From positions 13,037 through 77,036 of the forward strand of contig JAKIUU010000010.1 in NCBI GenBank assembly GCA_021647405.1: DNA of 64,000 bases. Reading direction: 5' to 3'. Below the pieces are notes generated by a model. It saw only the letters and a program-made list of their open reading frames with translations. It was not told where the DNA came from and ran no database searches. The stretch comes from Flavobacteriaceae bacterium. Lineage in GTDB: Bacteria > Bacteroidota > Bacteroidia > Flavobacteriales > Flavobacteriaceae. Positions 36,122-45,626 of this stretch are shown here, one piece after another; the first letter of the stretch is position 1; each line of letters starts with the position of its first letter. A program made the position numbers and the translations under genes.

Positions 36122-37030
36122 TTAATCCTGAATAATAAAATCCTTAACATCATCTCTTTGATATTCTGGTTGCAAATTACAGTGGTTAATTTTAAATTTT
36201 TCTTTTAAAATAACTTCAATTTTTTCGCAAACTATATCAAATTCAGATAGTTTTACGTCTTTTTTAAATTCAATATGTGCTTCTAAATGACAACTGTACT
36301 CATTGAGTTGCCACACATGAACATGGTGAATATTTTTTATCTCTTTAAAATCTAAAACGGCTTTTTCTATATCATTAATAACAACGTATTCTGGCGCAAA
36401 TAGCATCAAAATTTTAAGCGATTTTGTTAATATTTCCCAACTTAAATAAATAAGATATATTGAAATTATAAGTGTTAGAACAGCATCTACCCAATAAAAT
36501 TGGTAAAATTTCATCAATAACCCACCAATAAAAACAGCTACAGATGTTAACATATCGGTAAGAAGGTGCAAATAAGCCGATTGCATATTTAAATTATGAG
36601 AAGCGTCTTTTTTAAGTAACAAAACGCTAATACCATTTGCAAAAACACCTAATAAAGCCAGCCAAATTACAATATCACTTTGTACTTCATTTATTTCAAA
36701 AAAGCGTTTTATAGCTTCTACACCTAATAAAATTGCTACTACAATTAATGTAATTGCATTGACAAAAGCAGCTATGATCTCAGCGCGTTTATAACCAAAA
36801 GTTTGTTCTAAAGTTTGTTTTTTACGATGGGTTAATAGATTAGCTATATAACTTATAATAAGAGAAATAACATCAGATAAATTATGAACAGCATCAGAAA
36901 TTAAAGCCAAACTACCCGAAATAATACCGCCAAAAATTTGGGCTACAGTAATAATTATATTTAATACTATAGAAAATAATAAGCGTTTGCCGCTTAAAAC
37001 AGGATGGCTGTGATTGTGATTATGTCCCAT
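36122..37030 (-). CDS. Cation diffusion facilitator (CzcD-type) transporter
   Basis: 302 residues. His-rich N-terminus (MGHNHNHSHP), six membrane helices (about 15-210), and metal-site Asp/His in SDAVHNLSDV and HLLTDMLTS. The C-terminal cytoplasmic domain is VHHVHVWQL-like (IHHVHVWQLNEYSCHLEAHI). Exports Zn, Co or Cd by proton antiport in this subgroup; metal not certain. It overlaps rpiB by 1 bp. Confidence 0.92.
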   Translation of the reverse strand: MGHNHNHSHPVLSGKRLLFSIVLNIIITVAQIFGGIISGSLALISDAVHNLSDVISLIISYIANLLTHRKKQTLEQTFGYKRAEIIAAFVNAITLIVVAILLGVEAIKRFFEINEVQSDIVIWLALLGVFANGISVLLLKKDASHNLNMQSAYLHLLTDMLTSVAVFIGGLLMKFYQFYWVDAVLTLIISIYLIYLSWEILTKSLKILMLFAPEYVVINDIEKAVLDFKEIKNIHHVHVWQLNEYSCHLEAHIEFKKDVKLSEFDIVCEKIEVILKEKFKINHCNLQPEYQRDDVKDFIIQD

Positions 37031-37461
37031 TATTTAACAGGAATTTTATCAATTCGGTTTTGATGCCTACCGCCTTCAAATTTTGTGTTTAAAAATGTTT
37101 TTACAAACTGTAAAGCATCTTCTAATGAAACAAATCTGGCGGGGATACTTAAAATATTGGCATCATTATGTAAACGTGCCAAGCTTACCAATTCATTTTT
37201 CCAACACAGGGCAGCGCGAATGTTTTTATGGTGATTGGCTGTCATGGCTGCGCCATTACCACTTCCACAAATAATAATTCCAAAATCAGTTTTTTGTTGT
37301 TCTACAGCATCAGCAACCAAATGAATTGTATCAGGATAATCCATACTATCAGAAGTATCTGTTCCAAAATTTAAAACTTTATAACCTTCGTTTTCTAAAA
37401 ATTTTATAATTTTAAATTTATAATCTGTACCTGCATGATCATTTCCAATAGCTATTGTCAT
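37030..37461 (-). CDS. rpiB: Ribose-5-phosphate isomerase B
   Basis: 143 residues. TIAIGNDHAGTDYKFKI at the N-terminus (substrate loop GNDHAG), DYPDTIHLVADAV and GIIICGSGNGAAMTANHHKNIRAALC (catalytic Cys and anion hole), with a terminal RHQNRIDKI. Interconverts ribose-5-P and ribulose-5-P in the pentose phosphate pathway; supplies substrate for prs. First gene of rpiB-cdf-gnat. The long AT-rich gap lies upstream. Confidence 0.95.
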   Translation of the reverse strand: MTIAIGNDHAGTDYKFKIIKFLENEGYKVLNFGTDTSDSMDYPDTIHLVADAVEQQKTDFGIIICGSGNGAAMTANHHKNIRAALCWKNELVSLARLHNDANILSIPARFVSLEDALQFVKTFLNTKFEGGRHQNRIDKIPVK

Positions 37462-38037
37462 AATTAAGTGTTTTGTCGTGCAAAATTATAAGAATTATAT
37501 GTTATAAACATAAAAAATATAAATTGTTAATTTATAATTATAACTTATTAATTTATAGTATTTTAAATTTTAACGTAAATGTTAATATATATTTACTAAG
37601 TAATAATAATATTTTTAACTTATTAATTTAATTTTATGTACTGGTAAGTCTTGTTAAAGTAAACAAAAAAAGAAATGATTATTTAACCTGTATTTATTAA
37701 CATTTAATAAGGAGGTTATCAATAAAAAATAATTTTATTTTATAAACAATTATAAAAAATTAAAGTAAAAATATAGTGTTGATAGTCTGCTTTATTATTT
37801 AACTTTGAGTAATTTATAAAATCAAACTTTGTTAATAAAGTTTTACAACCAATACTAAAAAATTAAAAAGTGTGTTTTTATTGTATAAATTAACAAGCTA
37901 TAATAACAATCATTTTTATTTAAAAATTTTATAAAAAAAAGTAATGTTAATATAGAGTGTTGATAACATTATCTATTTGGGGTATTTTAATTTTTTAGAT
38001 TGATAATTAAACTACTTTTGATTAAAACTATTAAACA
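37462..38037. other. Extremely AT-rich gene-free region; candidate replication origin
   Basis: 576 bp with no credible ORF. By hand count about 70 of 480 bases in 37501-37980 are G or C (about 15 %). It contains three 9-mers one or two bases off the DnaA box TTATCCACA: TTATCAATA (37716-37724), TGTTGATAG (37777-37785) and TGTTGATAA (37958-37966). AATGTTAATATA occurs exactly at 37578-37589 and 37943-37954, and ATATAG(AG)TGTTGATA at 37771-37784 and 37950-37965. Genes on each side run outward (rpiB minus, rnr plus). Function as oriC is inference; a long regulatory leader is the alternative. Confidence 0.35.
38013..38020 (+). promoter_or_regulatory. -7 promoter box of rnr
   Basis: TACTTTTG matches TAnnTTTG, ending 18 nt before the GTG start, which supports that start. 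Confidence 0.55.
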
Positions 38038-40206
38038 GTGAAAAATAAGAATAATATTAAAAAAACAAATAAATTAAAAAGAAAGCTTTTTAATACCATT
38101 ATTAGAACTTTAGAAAACTCTTCCTTAGATTTAAATTACAAACAACTTGCTGCTAAATTAAATTTAAATTCTCACATTGATAAACAGTTAATATTAGAAG
38201 TATTGGCAGAATTGGTTGCTAAAAATAAAATTAAAGAAGTACAAAGAGGTAAATATACAGTTAACCGTACATCAGTAATTAATTATTATACAGGTATTTT
38301 AGATGTTTCTTCCAATGGAAATGCTTTTTTTATTACTGAAGATTCAGAAAAAGATATTTTTATTCACAATAGAAATCTCAATAAAGGATTACATCATGAT
38401 ACTGTAAAAGTATATGTTTTTAGACATAAAAAAAATGGCAGACAAGAAGGTGAAGTAGTAGAAATTATAGAGCGATCAAAAACAGAATTTGTAGGTGTTT
38501 TTCAAAAAAATAACAACTATGGTTTTGTAGTTGCCGATGATATACATATGTATTCTGATATTTTTATTTCTAGAGATAATATAAATAAAGCAGAAAACGG
38601 AGATAAAGTATTAGTCAACATTCAAGATTGGCCTAAAAATTCTAAAAATCCGTTTGGTACTATTATAAAAGTTTTAGGCAAACCAGGAGATCATAATACT
38701 GAAATTCATTCTATATTAATAGATTATGGATTGCCTTATGAATTTAATAAAATTATAGAAGATGAGGCTGAAAAAGTAGCTACCCTAATTACCAAAGATG
38801 ATATTTTAAAACGCCGTGATTTTAGAGATACTTTAACTTTTACCATAGATCCTAAAGATGCTAAAGATTTTGATGATGCTTTATCTTTTAAGGTTTTAAA
38901 TAACGATTGTTTTGAGGTAGGTATTCATATTGCTGATGTTACACATTATGTAACAGAAAAATCCATCTTAGAAGATGAGGCTTATCAGCGTGCTACCTCT
39001 GTTTATTTAGTTGATAGGGTTGTACCAATGTTACCAGAAATCCTATCTAATAATGTATGTTCATTACGTCCTAATGAAGATAAATTGACTTTTTCTGCTG
39101 TTTTTCAATTAAATAAAAATGCACAAATTACCAACCAGTGGTTTGGGAGAACGGTTATTCATTCTGACAAACGCTATACTTATGAAGATGCACAACAAAT
39201 TATAGAAAATCAGGATACCAATAATAAAGGAGAATTAAATCAAGCTGTTTTAATTCTTGATAATCTCGCTAAAAAATTACGTAAAAAACGCTTGCAAAAT
39301 GGTGCCATATCTTTTGATAAAGTAGAGGTTAAATTTAATTTAGATAAAGAATCTAATCCAATTGGGGTTTATATTAAACAAGCAAAAGATGCCAATAAAC
39401 TCATTGAAGAATTTATGTTATTGGCTAATAAAAAAGTAGCTGAATTTATTGGTAAAAATAAAAATGGACATGATTCTAAAAACACCTTTATTTATCGCAT
39501 TCACGACGAACCAAAACCAGATAAATTAGAAGATTTAAAAAATATTATTACCAAGTTTGGATATAAAATTAACACCCAAACTAAAAAAGATATTTCAAGT
39601 AGTTTAAATAATTTATTGGCCGAAGTTCATGGCAAGCCCGAAGAAAATATGATTGAAACCCTTACCATAAGAACCATGAGTAAAGCCATTTACTCCACAC
39701 AAAATATAGGTCATTATGGTTTGGCATTTAATTATTACAGCCATTTTACATCGCCAATAAGGCGTTATCCTGATATGATGACACATCGTTTGTTACAACA
39801 TTATCTAGAGGGTAATAAATCACCCGAAGCTTCTTTTTATGAAGAAAAATGCAAACACAGCTCAGAACAAGAATACTTAGCTACTAAAGCCGAACGCGAT
39901 TCTATTAAATACATGCAGGTAAAATACATGCAAAAATTTAAAGACACAGTTTTTTCAGGAGTCATTTCTGGCGTAACCGAATGGGGTATTTATGTAGAGA
40001 TAATAGAAAATAAATGCGAAGGTATGGTACGTATAAAAGACATAAAAGACGATTATTATTTATACGATGAAAAACAATACGCATTAATAGGTCAGGTTAC
40101 TAAAAACCGTTACCAATTAGGAGATACTGTAAATGTAAATGTTAAAAAAACCGATTTAGAACGAAAACATTTAGATTTTAATTTAATTGGAAAAGCCTCA
40201 CAATAA
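38038..40206 (+). CDS. rnr: Ribonuclease R
   Basis: Processive 3'-5' exoribonuclease for structured RNA. 722 residues from a GTG start, chosen because the -7 box lies 18 nt upstream. A basic N-terminus and winged-helix (about 15-75) precede cold-shock-type OB domains (about 80-215), the RNB catalytic domain (about 255-590, DPKDAKDFDDALS with metal-binding Asp residues; HFTSPIRRYPDMMTHRLLQ) and an S1 domain (about 635-715, FSGVISGVTEWGIYVEI). Complete. The first part of the gene is noticeably AT-rich, like the gap before it. Confidence 0.97.
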   Translation: MKNKNNIKKTNKLKRKLFNTIIRTLENSSLDLNYKQLAAKLNLNSHIDKQLILEVLAELVAKNKIKEVQRGKYTVNRTSVINYYTGILDVSSNGNAFFITEDSEKDIFIHNRNLNKGLHHDTVKVYVFRHKKNGRQEGEVVEIIERSKTEFVGVFQKNNNYGFVVADDIHMYSDIFISRDNINKAENGDKVLVNIQDWPKNSKNPFGTIIKVLGKPGDHNTEIHSILIDYGLPYEFNKIIEDEAEKVATLITKDDILKRRDFRDTLTFTIDPKDAKDFDDALSFKVLNNDCFEVGIHIADVTHYVTEKSILEDEAYQRATSVYLVDRVVPMLPEILSNNVCSLRPNEDKLTFSAVFQLNKNAQITNQWFGRTVIHSDKRYTYEDAQQIIENQDTNNKGELNQAVLILDNLAKKLRKKRLQNGAISFDKVEVKFNLDKESNPIGVYIKQAKDANKLIEEFMLLANKKVAEFIGKNKNGHDSKNTFIYRIHDEPKPDKLEDLKNIITKFGYKINTQTKKDISSSLNNLLAEVHGKPEENMIETLTIRTMSKAIYSTQNIGHYGLAFNYYSHFTSPIRRYPDMMTHRLLQHYLEGNKSPEASFYEEKCKHSSEQEYLATKAERDSIKYMQVKYMQKFKDTVFSGVISGVTEWGIYVEIIENKCEGMVRIKDIKDDYYLYDEKQYALIGQVTKNRYQLGDTVNVNVKKTDLERKHLDFNLIGKASQ

Positions 40207-40274
40207 AATTTACATTTTTACATTAATAGGTATGATTATTGTTTGTTAACAGCAAATATTAAAAACACAATACA

Positions 40275-40949
40275 ATGAAAAAAATTGCTTTACTTTTTAT
40301 TTTAATATCGAGCTTAACCTTTGCACAAGACGAACGCACTTTGGTTTTAGGCGAATTCAGTTCTATTAAAGTTTTTAAAGGATTAAAAATTCAGTTGATT
40401 CAATCTGATGAGCAAAAAATAGTGATATTAGGTAAAAACCAACGAAATGTAGTTGTTAAAAATAAAAATGGCCACCTAAAAATTTATTTAAAACTAACCG
40501 AAAGTCTTAGAAAATACGATTTTGATATTAAACTCTATACCAACAGAAATATAGATGTAATAGATGTTAATGAAGGTGCGGGCGTCTTTTCTGACGATAC
40601 TTTTAGTCAATTAAAAATAACACTTAAAGCACAAGAAGGTGCTTTTATCCAGCTGCCACTAGAAGTAAAATACTTAACGGTTAAAGCTATTTCAGGATCA
40701 AATATTCAAACCAAAGGAACAGCTAAAAGCCAAGATGTTAGGGTAGGACAAGGAAGTGTTTACGACGCTTATAATTTAGAAACAGAACAAACAAAAGTAA
40801 TTGTAGCAACAGGAGGTAATGCAGAGATTAACGTGACAGATGTTTTAGATGCAGCTGTTAGATTAGGAGGTAATGTTTACTACAAAGGAAGTCCTAATGT
40901 AAAAAAATCGAGAAAATTTATAGGTGGTGTTATTAAATATAAAGATTAG
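40275..40949 (+). CDS. DUF2807 (head GIN domain) secreted protein
   Basis: 224 residues. A signal peptide (to about 18, LTFAQ) is followed by a right-handed beta-helix-like domain with repeated short strands (SSIKVFKGLKIQLIQ, GHLKIYLKL, RNIDVIDVNEGAGVF, LKITLKAQEGA, LTVKAISGSNI), typical of DUF2807. No lipobox. Probably periplasmic or surface; function unknown. It lies between rnr and tatA on the same strand. Confidence 0.8.
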   Translation: MKKIALLFILISSLTFAQDERTLVLGEFSSIKVFKGLKIQLIQSDEQKIVILGKNQRNVVVKNKNGHLKIYLKLTESLRKYDFDIKLYTNRNIDVIDVNEGAGVFSDDTFSQLKITLKAQEGAFIQLPLEVKYLTVKAISGSNIQTKGTAKSQDVRVGQGSVYDAYNLETEQTKVIVATGGNAEINVTDVLDAAVRLGGNVYYKGSPNVKKSRKFIGGVIKYKD

Positions 40950-40962
40950 CCATAATTTTTAG

Positions 40963-40970
40963 TAACTTTG
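40963..40970 (+). promoter_or_regulatory. -7 promoter box of tatA
   Basis: TAACTTTG matches TAnnTTTG, ending 20 nt before the tatA start codon. Confidence 0.6.
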
Positions 40971-40989
40971 TCTTTTAAATTAAATAGAC

Positions 40990-41175
40990 ATGAATTTAGC
41001 TTTATTTTTCTTATTTGGCGGCGGTTACGAGTGGATTGTAATTATTTTAGTTGTTTTATTGCTTTTTGGTGGCAGAAAAATACCCGAACTTATGAAAGGT
41101 ATTGGTGGCGGCATAAAAGAATTTAAAAAAGCATCTAAAGAAGAGGAGCCTAAAAAAGAAGATAAAATAGACTAA
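40990..41175 (+). CDS. tatA: Sec-independent translocase TatA/TatE family protein
   Basis: 61 residues. One membrane helix (about 12-30, [20 protein letters not shown]) with the Phe-Gly hinge, then an amphipathic helix ([14 protein letters not shown]) and an acidic/basic tail. TatA forms the pore-like part of the twin-arginine export system. The N-terminal FLFGGGYE is longer than in E. coli TatA but normal in Bacteroidota. TatC is not in the window. Confidence 0.93.
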   Translation: MNLALFFLFGGGYEWIVIILVVLLLFGGRKIPELMKGIGGGIKEFKKASKEEEPKKEDKID

Positions 41176-41200
41176 ATAAATCACTTTTATATACAACATA

Positions 41201-41230
41201 AAAAATCCTGCAATTTGCAGGATTTTTTTA
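41201..41230. terminator. Bidirectional terminator between tatA and the SPFH gene
   Basis: Stem AAAAATCCTGCA / TGCAGGATTTTT (41201-41212, 41216-41227), 3-nt loop, followed by T. Confidence 0.88.
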
Positions 41231-41257
41231 TTTTAAAATGTATTAAGAAAGCTTAAA

Positions 41258-42169
41258 CTATGACTTTTTATTTTTTTTAGCTTCTCTAATTTCATTGGCA
41301 GCAATTAAAGAGGCTGTCATGTCATTAAGCATATTACTGGCTGCTGTTGGGGAATTGGGCAGCATAATTAAATTGCTATTGGTACGCTCGCCCACAGCCT
41401 GTAAGGTATCGTAATGTTGTGTGATTATAATTAACGCAGAGGCTTCTTGCGAGTTAATACCAGCACGGTTTAAAACATCCATACTCTCTTCTAAGCCTCG
41501 GGCTATTTCACGACGTTGGTTGGCAATACCCATCCCTTGCAAGCGTTTGCTTTCGGCTTCAGCCTTGGCTTTTTCTACAATAATAATACGTTGGGCATCG
41601 CCTTCGTATTGGGCGGCCACTTTTTCGCGCTCGGCAGCGTTGATACGGTTCATAGCTTCTTTTACTTGGGCATCTGGATCAATATCGGTAACCAGTGCTT
41701 TTACAATATCGTAGCCGTAGTTTAGCATCGCTTCTTTAAGCTCGCGTTGTATAGCCAAAGCGATGTCGTCTTTCTTTTCAAAAACGTCATCGAGCTTCAT
41801 TTTAGGCACTTCGGCACGCACGGTATCAAATATAAAGGCGGTAATTTGCTCATGTGGATTTTGTAATTTGTAAAATGCATCGTACACTTTTTGTTTGCGG
41901 ATTAGAAACTGAACAGATATTTTTAGTTGTACAAAAACATCGTCTTTGGTCTTGGTTTCTACGATAACATCTAATTGTTGAATTTTTAGGTTAACACGCC
42001 CTACAATACGGTCTACAAAAGGGATTTTTAGTTGCAATCCCGCTTGACGGATGCTTAAAAATTTACCAAAACGCTCTAAAATAGCGGTTGTTTGTTGTTT
42101 AACGGTAAATACTGCTCCAAAAAGAAGAAAAAGTCCGAGAAGAATTAAGAAAGGAAAAAGTACAATCAT
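41258..42169 (-). CDS. SPFH/band-7 (stomatin-like) membrane protein
   Basis: 303 residues. One N-terminal membrane helix (about 2-22), then an SPFH domain (about 23-180, VKQQTTAILERFGKF ... VDRIVGRVNLKIQQLDV) and a long Ala/Glu-rich coiled-coil (AAEREKVAAQYEGDAQRI, KAEAESKRLQGMG). These form membrane-microdomain scaffolds and modulate proteases; close to the QmcA/stomatin branch. No NfeD partner is adjacent. Single gene. Confidence 0.9.
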   Translation of the reverse strand: MIVLFPFLILLGLFLLFGAVFTVKQQTTAILERFGKFLSIRQAGLQLKIPFVDRIVGRVNLKIQQLDVIVETKTKDDVFVQLKISVQFLIRKQKVYDAFYKLQNPHEQITAFIFDTVRAEVPKMKLDDVFEKKDDIALAIQRELKEAMLNYGYDIVKALVTDIDPDAQVKEAMNRINAAEREKVAAQYEGDAQRIIIVEKAKAEAESKRLQGMGIANQRREIARGLEESMDVLNRAGINSQEASALIIITQHYDTLQAVGERTNSNLIMLPNSPTAASNMLNDMTASLIAANEIREAKKNKKS

Positions 42170-42205
42170 AGTTTAAAAATTAAGAATTGTGAAGTCTAAA
42201 GGTAC

Positions 42206-42931
42206 TTAATTTTTTACAGATTTTAAACTTTTTAACAAAGTTTGGCAATATAATTCGATGTCTTTTGGCCAACGTGCTGTAATGAGGTTTTTATCATTAC
42301 ACACAAAAGGTTTAAACATAAAAGCGCCCGTTTTAAAATGAGACTTATCTATCAAACAGCTTTGTACTTCGTCTTGTGTATAGGTAGGGTATGTTCTGTA
42401 ATAATCGCCTAATTTCCACGCAGTAATGTAATAGGCTAGCTTTTCGAGACTTTTGGTTAAAGCTGTTAATTTTCGGTCGGCCACTATGCTTTTCCCTGTA
42501 TTTTTATCTATAGTTCGCGCCAAAACAATAGCGCCATGACAAACAGAACCCACCCATTTATTTCTGTAAAAAAATTGGGCTACTTTTTCTTGTAAAACAG
42601 CGCTTTCTAAATATTGTTTAATCCCTTTTTCGTGGCCACCCGGAAGGTGTAATAAAGCATAATCATCAGGATTAATAGCGTCATAGGTAATGGGATGATT
42701 AAATTCATCCGATTGTAACATTTCATTATAAATCGCAATAGCATAAGGTTTGGCACCTAGTTGTCCAAAAATAACACCATCTATCAAGCGTTGGTCGGTT
42801 TTGCCAATAAGCCCTTTTTCTGTTGCAAAAACTACTTGATAACCGTTTTCTGTAAAACGCTTCCACGGTACAGCCACTTCGGTTAAATCAAAATCTTTAT
42901 CAGGTATGGGAATTAATATTTTAAGTGTCAT
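42206..42931 (-). CDS. DJ-1/PfpI (type 1 glutamine amidotransferase-like) protein
   Basis: 241 residues. LKILIPIPDKDFDLTEVAVPWK at the N-terminus, LLHLPGGHEKG, and the nucleophile elbow GSVCHGAIVLA with Cys then His. The family includes chaperones, glyoxalases and deglycase-like enzymes; the exact activity is unknown. The start overlaps the MFS gene by 11 bp, so it is the last gene of gltX-MFS-pfpI. Confidence 0.88.
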   Translation of the reverse strand: MTLKILIPIPDKDFDLTEVAVPWKRFTENGYQVVFATEKGLIGKTDQRLIDGVIFGQLGAKPYAIAIYNEMLQSDEFNHPITYDAINPDDYALLHLPGGHEKGIKQYLESAVLQEKVAQFFYRNKWVGSVCHGAIVLARTIDKNTGKSIVADRKLTALTKSLEKLAYYITAWKLGDYYRTYPTYTQDEVQSCLIDKSHFKTGAFMFKPFVCNDKNLITARWPKDIELYCQTLLKSLKSVKN

Positions 42932-44069
42932 GACGTTGTTTTTTAATATTAATCATTTGTACAAATAGCAACGACAGTAAACTCAAGCCCACACCCACAT
43001 AAAAAGGCAATTGCCAATTGGTCATCCAAAGAAAACCACCAATAACTGGTATTACTACGGCGGCAATATGATTTATAGCAAAACCAACCGCATTAGAAGG
43101 GGCAATATCTTTTGGATGGGCAATTTTTTGAAGATAGGTTTTAAGACCGAAACTAAAATTAAAAAACACATGGTCTAAAATATAAAGCAATGCCACACCC
43201 CATTTATAATGCCATTGTGTGTAGGCAAAAAAGATAAAAATAAGCATAAAATATTCCAGACTTAACACTTTACGCTCACCAAAACGGTTAATGGCTTTGG
43301 CAATTACAGGGTTAATTAAAAATCCTATGGCATTGTTTATAACAAACAATAAAGCTACTTCAGACAGGCTAAAATGAAATTTATCTACCAGTAAAAAAAC
43401 AGCAAAGACCACAAATATTTGACGCCTGCTTCCCGATAAAAAATTAAGTACATAATACAGCCAGTACTTTCTACGTAAAAAAAACTTTTTATGTTGTTCT
43501 TGACTTTCATCAACTTGTGGCTGGTTTATAAGTAAATAAATGCTCCCTAAAATTGTTATGGCACCGATAATTATAAAATTGATGGCAATTGGAATAAAAT
43601 AAGACAAACCTACAATAGAGGCCCCTACCACAATGTTTGTAAGCGCCCCCACACTGCGTAATTTACCAAACATAATACTGGCATTTTTTGTATTAAAGTT
43701 TTGCAAAATCAATGATGAGGTAGTGGTTTGAAAATAATGAAAACCCAAAGACATTATAAAAGTGGTTAGCATTAAACCTTCAAAAGACGGTAAAAACCCC
43801 GTTAAGATTACCCCCATACCTAGTGTGAGCAGGCTTAAAGCAGACAGTTTTTTTTCTTTGATAAAAACAATGATATAAATAACCAAAAAAGACAAAAACC
43901 CAGGAATTTCTCTGATAGATTGTATAGCACCCACTTGAAAGCCTGTGGCCGATACATTTTCTACAGCAAAGTTATTAAAAAGCGTACGCCACCCTTGAAA
44001 CCCTATGGCTGCCAATACGTAAGCAATAATGAGGTATTTGTAAACAGGCTTTTTTTTGTACGACGTCAT
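42921..44069 (-). CDS. MFS transporter
   Basis: 382 residues, about 12 membrane helices. The first loop after TM1 has VENVSATGFQVGAIQSIREIPGF, and the middle cytoplasmic loop is short and charged (DESQEQHKKFFLRRKYW). Substrate unknown. It overlaps gltX by 4 bp and the DJ-1-like gene by 11 bp, implying translational coupling. Confidence 0.87.
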   Translation of the reverse strand: MTSYKKKPVYKYLIIAYVLAAIGFQGWRTLFNNFAVENVSATGFQVGAIQSIREIPGFLSFLVIYIIVFIKEKKLSALSLLTLGMGVILTGFLPSFEGLMLTTFIMSLGFHYFQTTTSSLILQNFNTKNASIMFGKLRSVGALTNIVVGASIVGLSYFIPIAINFIIIGAITILGSIYLLINQPQVDESQEQHKKFFLRRKYWLYYVLNFLSGSRRQIFVVFAVFLLVDKFHFSLSEVALLFVINNAIGFLINPVIAKAINRFGERKVLSLEYFMLIFIFFAYTQWHYKWGVALLYILDHVFFNFSFGLKTYLQKIAHPKDIAPSNAVGFAINHIAAVVIPVIGGFLWMTNWQLPFYVGVGLSLLSLLFVQMINIKKQRHDT

Positions 44070-45607
44070 TCTTTTTTGACGGTATCAATAGCGTATTGTA
44101 TGCGTTTTACAGTTTCTTCTCTCCCTAAAAGCGTTGCAATATCAAACAGATGAGGGCCTTTTAAGGCACCTACTAAACTCAGTCTAAAGGGTTGCATAAC
44201 GCGTCCAAAACCCAACTCTTTTTTTGTAATCCATTCTTTGATACTGCTTTCTAAATTCTCTGAAGAAAAATCAGAAACATTTTTGATAACGGTTATCAAT
44301 TCGCACATTAAATTTGGTGTTGTTTCTTTCCATTGTTTCTTTACTGCTTTTGCGTCAAACGATTTTGGCGCGATAAAAAAGAAAGAAGTTAAACCCCAAA
44401 AATCGGATACAAAAGTGGCGCGTTCTTTGGTTAAAGAAATGACTTTGGTTATATACGCTATGTCACCCTGAGACTTCGTGACACTCGCAATGATGTGTTC
44501 TTTTAAAATAGGTAAAAATAGATTAGCCAGAGCTTCGTCAGATTGTTTTTGTATATATTGGTGTTGAAACCATTTTGTTTTTTCGGGATCAAATTTTGCA
44601 CCGCTTTTGCTTACGCGATTTAAATCGAATTGCGTTACAAGCTCGTCTAAAGAGAATATTTCTTGTTCAGTTCCGGCATTCCATCCCAAAAGGGCGAGCA
44701 TATTAACCAAAGCATCATTAAAATAACCCATTTCTTTATAACCAGAAGAAACGTCATTTGTTTTTGGGTCTGTCCATTCTAAAGGAAAAACAGGGAATCC
44801 CATTTTATCGCCATCGCGTTTGCTGAGTTTTCCTTTACCGGTAGGTTTTAAAATAAGTGGTAAATGGGCAAAATTAGGTGTATTCCACCCAAAAGCACGG
44901 TATAAAAGGACGTGTAAAGCCATTGAGGGCAACCATTCTTCACCACGAATAACATGGCTAATTTCCATCAAATAATCATCTACAATATTAGCTAAATGAT
45001 AAGTTGGCATGCCGTCACTTTTAAAGAGAATTTTATCATCCAAAACATTGGTATCAATTATCATTTTACCACGAATAATGTCATTTAATTCCAACTGTTC
45101 ATCAGTGGGTGTTTTAAAACGGACAACGTAAGGTGTGCCGCTTTTTAGTTTTTCAGAAATCACATCTGCGCTAAGCGCTAAAGAATTATCTAATTTTAAA
45201 CGATTGTGGTGGTTGTAGATAAAAGTTTTGCCTTTTGCTTCGTGATCTTTTCTGTGAAAATTAAGCGCTTCGGATGTGTCAAAAGCATAATAAGCGCAAC
45301 CTTTTTCAATAAGTTCATCGGCATATTTTTTATATAGTTGCTTGCGTTCAGATTGGCGGTAAGGACCAAACTTTTCGTTTTTATCAGGCCCCTCATCAAA
45401 AGGAATATTACACCAATTTAAAGCTTCTACAATATACTTTTCAGCTCCAGCTACATAGCGATTTTGATCCGTATCTTCTATACGCAGTACAAAAGTACCC
45501 TTGTGTTTTTTAGCAAATAAGTAGTTAAATAATGCTGTTCTTACACCGCCAATATGAAGGGGGCCGGTGGGGCTAGGTGCGAAACGAACTCTTACCTTTT
45601 TATTCAT
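44066..45607 (-). CDS. gltX: Glutamyl-tRNA synthetase
   Basis: Charges tRNA-Glu. 513 residues from the ATG at 45607 (MNKKVRVRFAPSPTGPLHIGG). An in-frame ATG at 45649 is rejected because the -7 promoter box (45627-45634) lies downstream of it. The HIGH motif is HIGG, the KMSKS motif KLSKR in GKGKLSKRDGD. Near residues 370-385 the segment HIIASVTKSQGDIAYI is encoded by a palindromic repeat-like stretch (44461-44495) that looks inserted in frame. First gene of gltX-MFS-pfpI. Confidence 0.96.
   Translation of the reverse strand: MNKKVRVRFAPSPTGPLHIGGVRTALFNYLFAKKHKGTFVLRIEDTDQNRYVAGAEKYIVEALNWCNIPFDEGPDKNEKFGPYRQSERKQLYKKYADELIEKGCAYYAFDTSEALNFHRKDHEAKGKTFIYNHHNRLKLDNSLALSADVISEKLKSGTPYVVRFKTPTDEQLELNDIIRGKMIIDTNVLDDKILFKSDGMPTYHLANIVDDYLMEISHVIRGEEWLPSMALHVLLYRAFGWNTPNFAHLPLILKPTGKGKLSKRDGDKMGFPVFPLEWTDPKTNDVSSGYKEMGYFNDALVNMLALLGWNAGTEQEIFSLDELVTQFDLNRVSKSGAKFDPEKTKWFQHQYIQKQSDEALANLFLPILKEHIIASVTKSQGDIAYITKVISLTKERATFVSDFWGLTSFFFIAPKSFDAKAVKKQWKETTPNLMCELITVIKNVSDFSSENLESSIKEWITKKELGFGRVMQPFRLSLVGALKGPHLFDIATLLGREETVKRIQYAIDTVKKE
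44461..44495. repeat. Palindromic repeat-like segment embedded in frame in gltX
   Basis: TGTCACCCTGAG...CTTCGTGACA...CGCAATGA: arms TGTCAC (44461-44466) and GTGACA (44478-44483) enclose an 11-nt loop. On the minus strand it reads CATTGCGAG..., the wording of small dispersed repeats (CATTGCGAGG...ACGAAG type) known between genes in many bacteria. It encodes about 11 residues that appear extra compared with other GluRS. Confidence 0.45.
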
Positions 45608-45626
45608 TTTTAAATAATTTACAACG

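Noticed and set aside
37501..37980. Short AT-rich frames in the gap before rnr
   Set aside because: They are very short, lack a codon-like composition and none has a -7 box at the usual distance.
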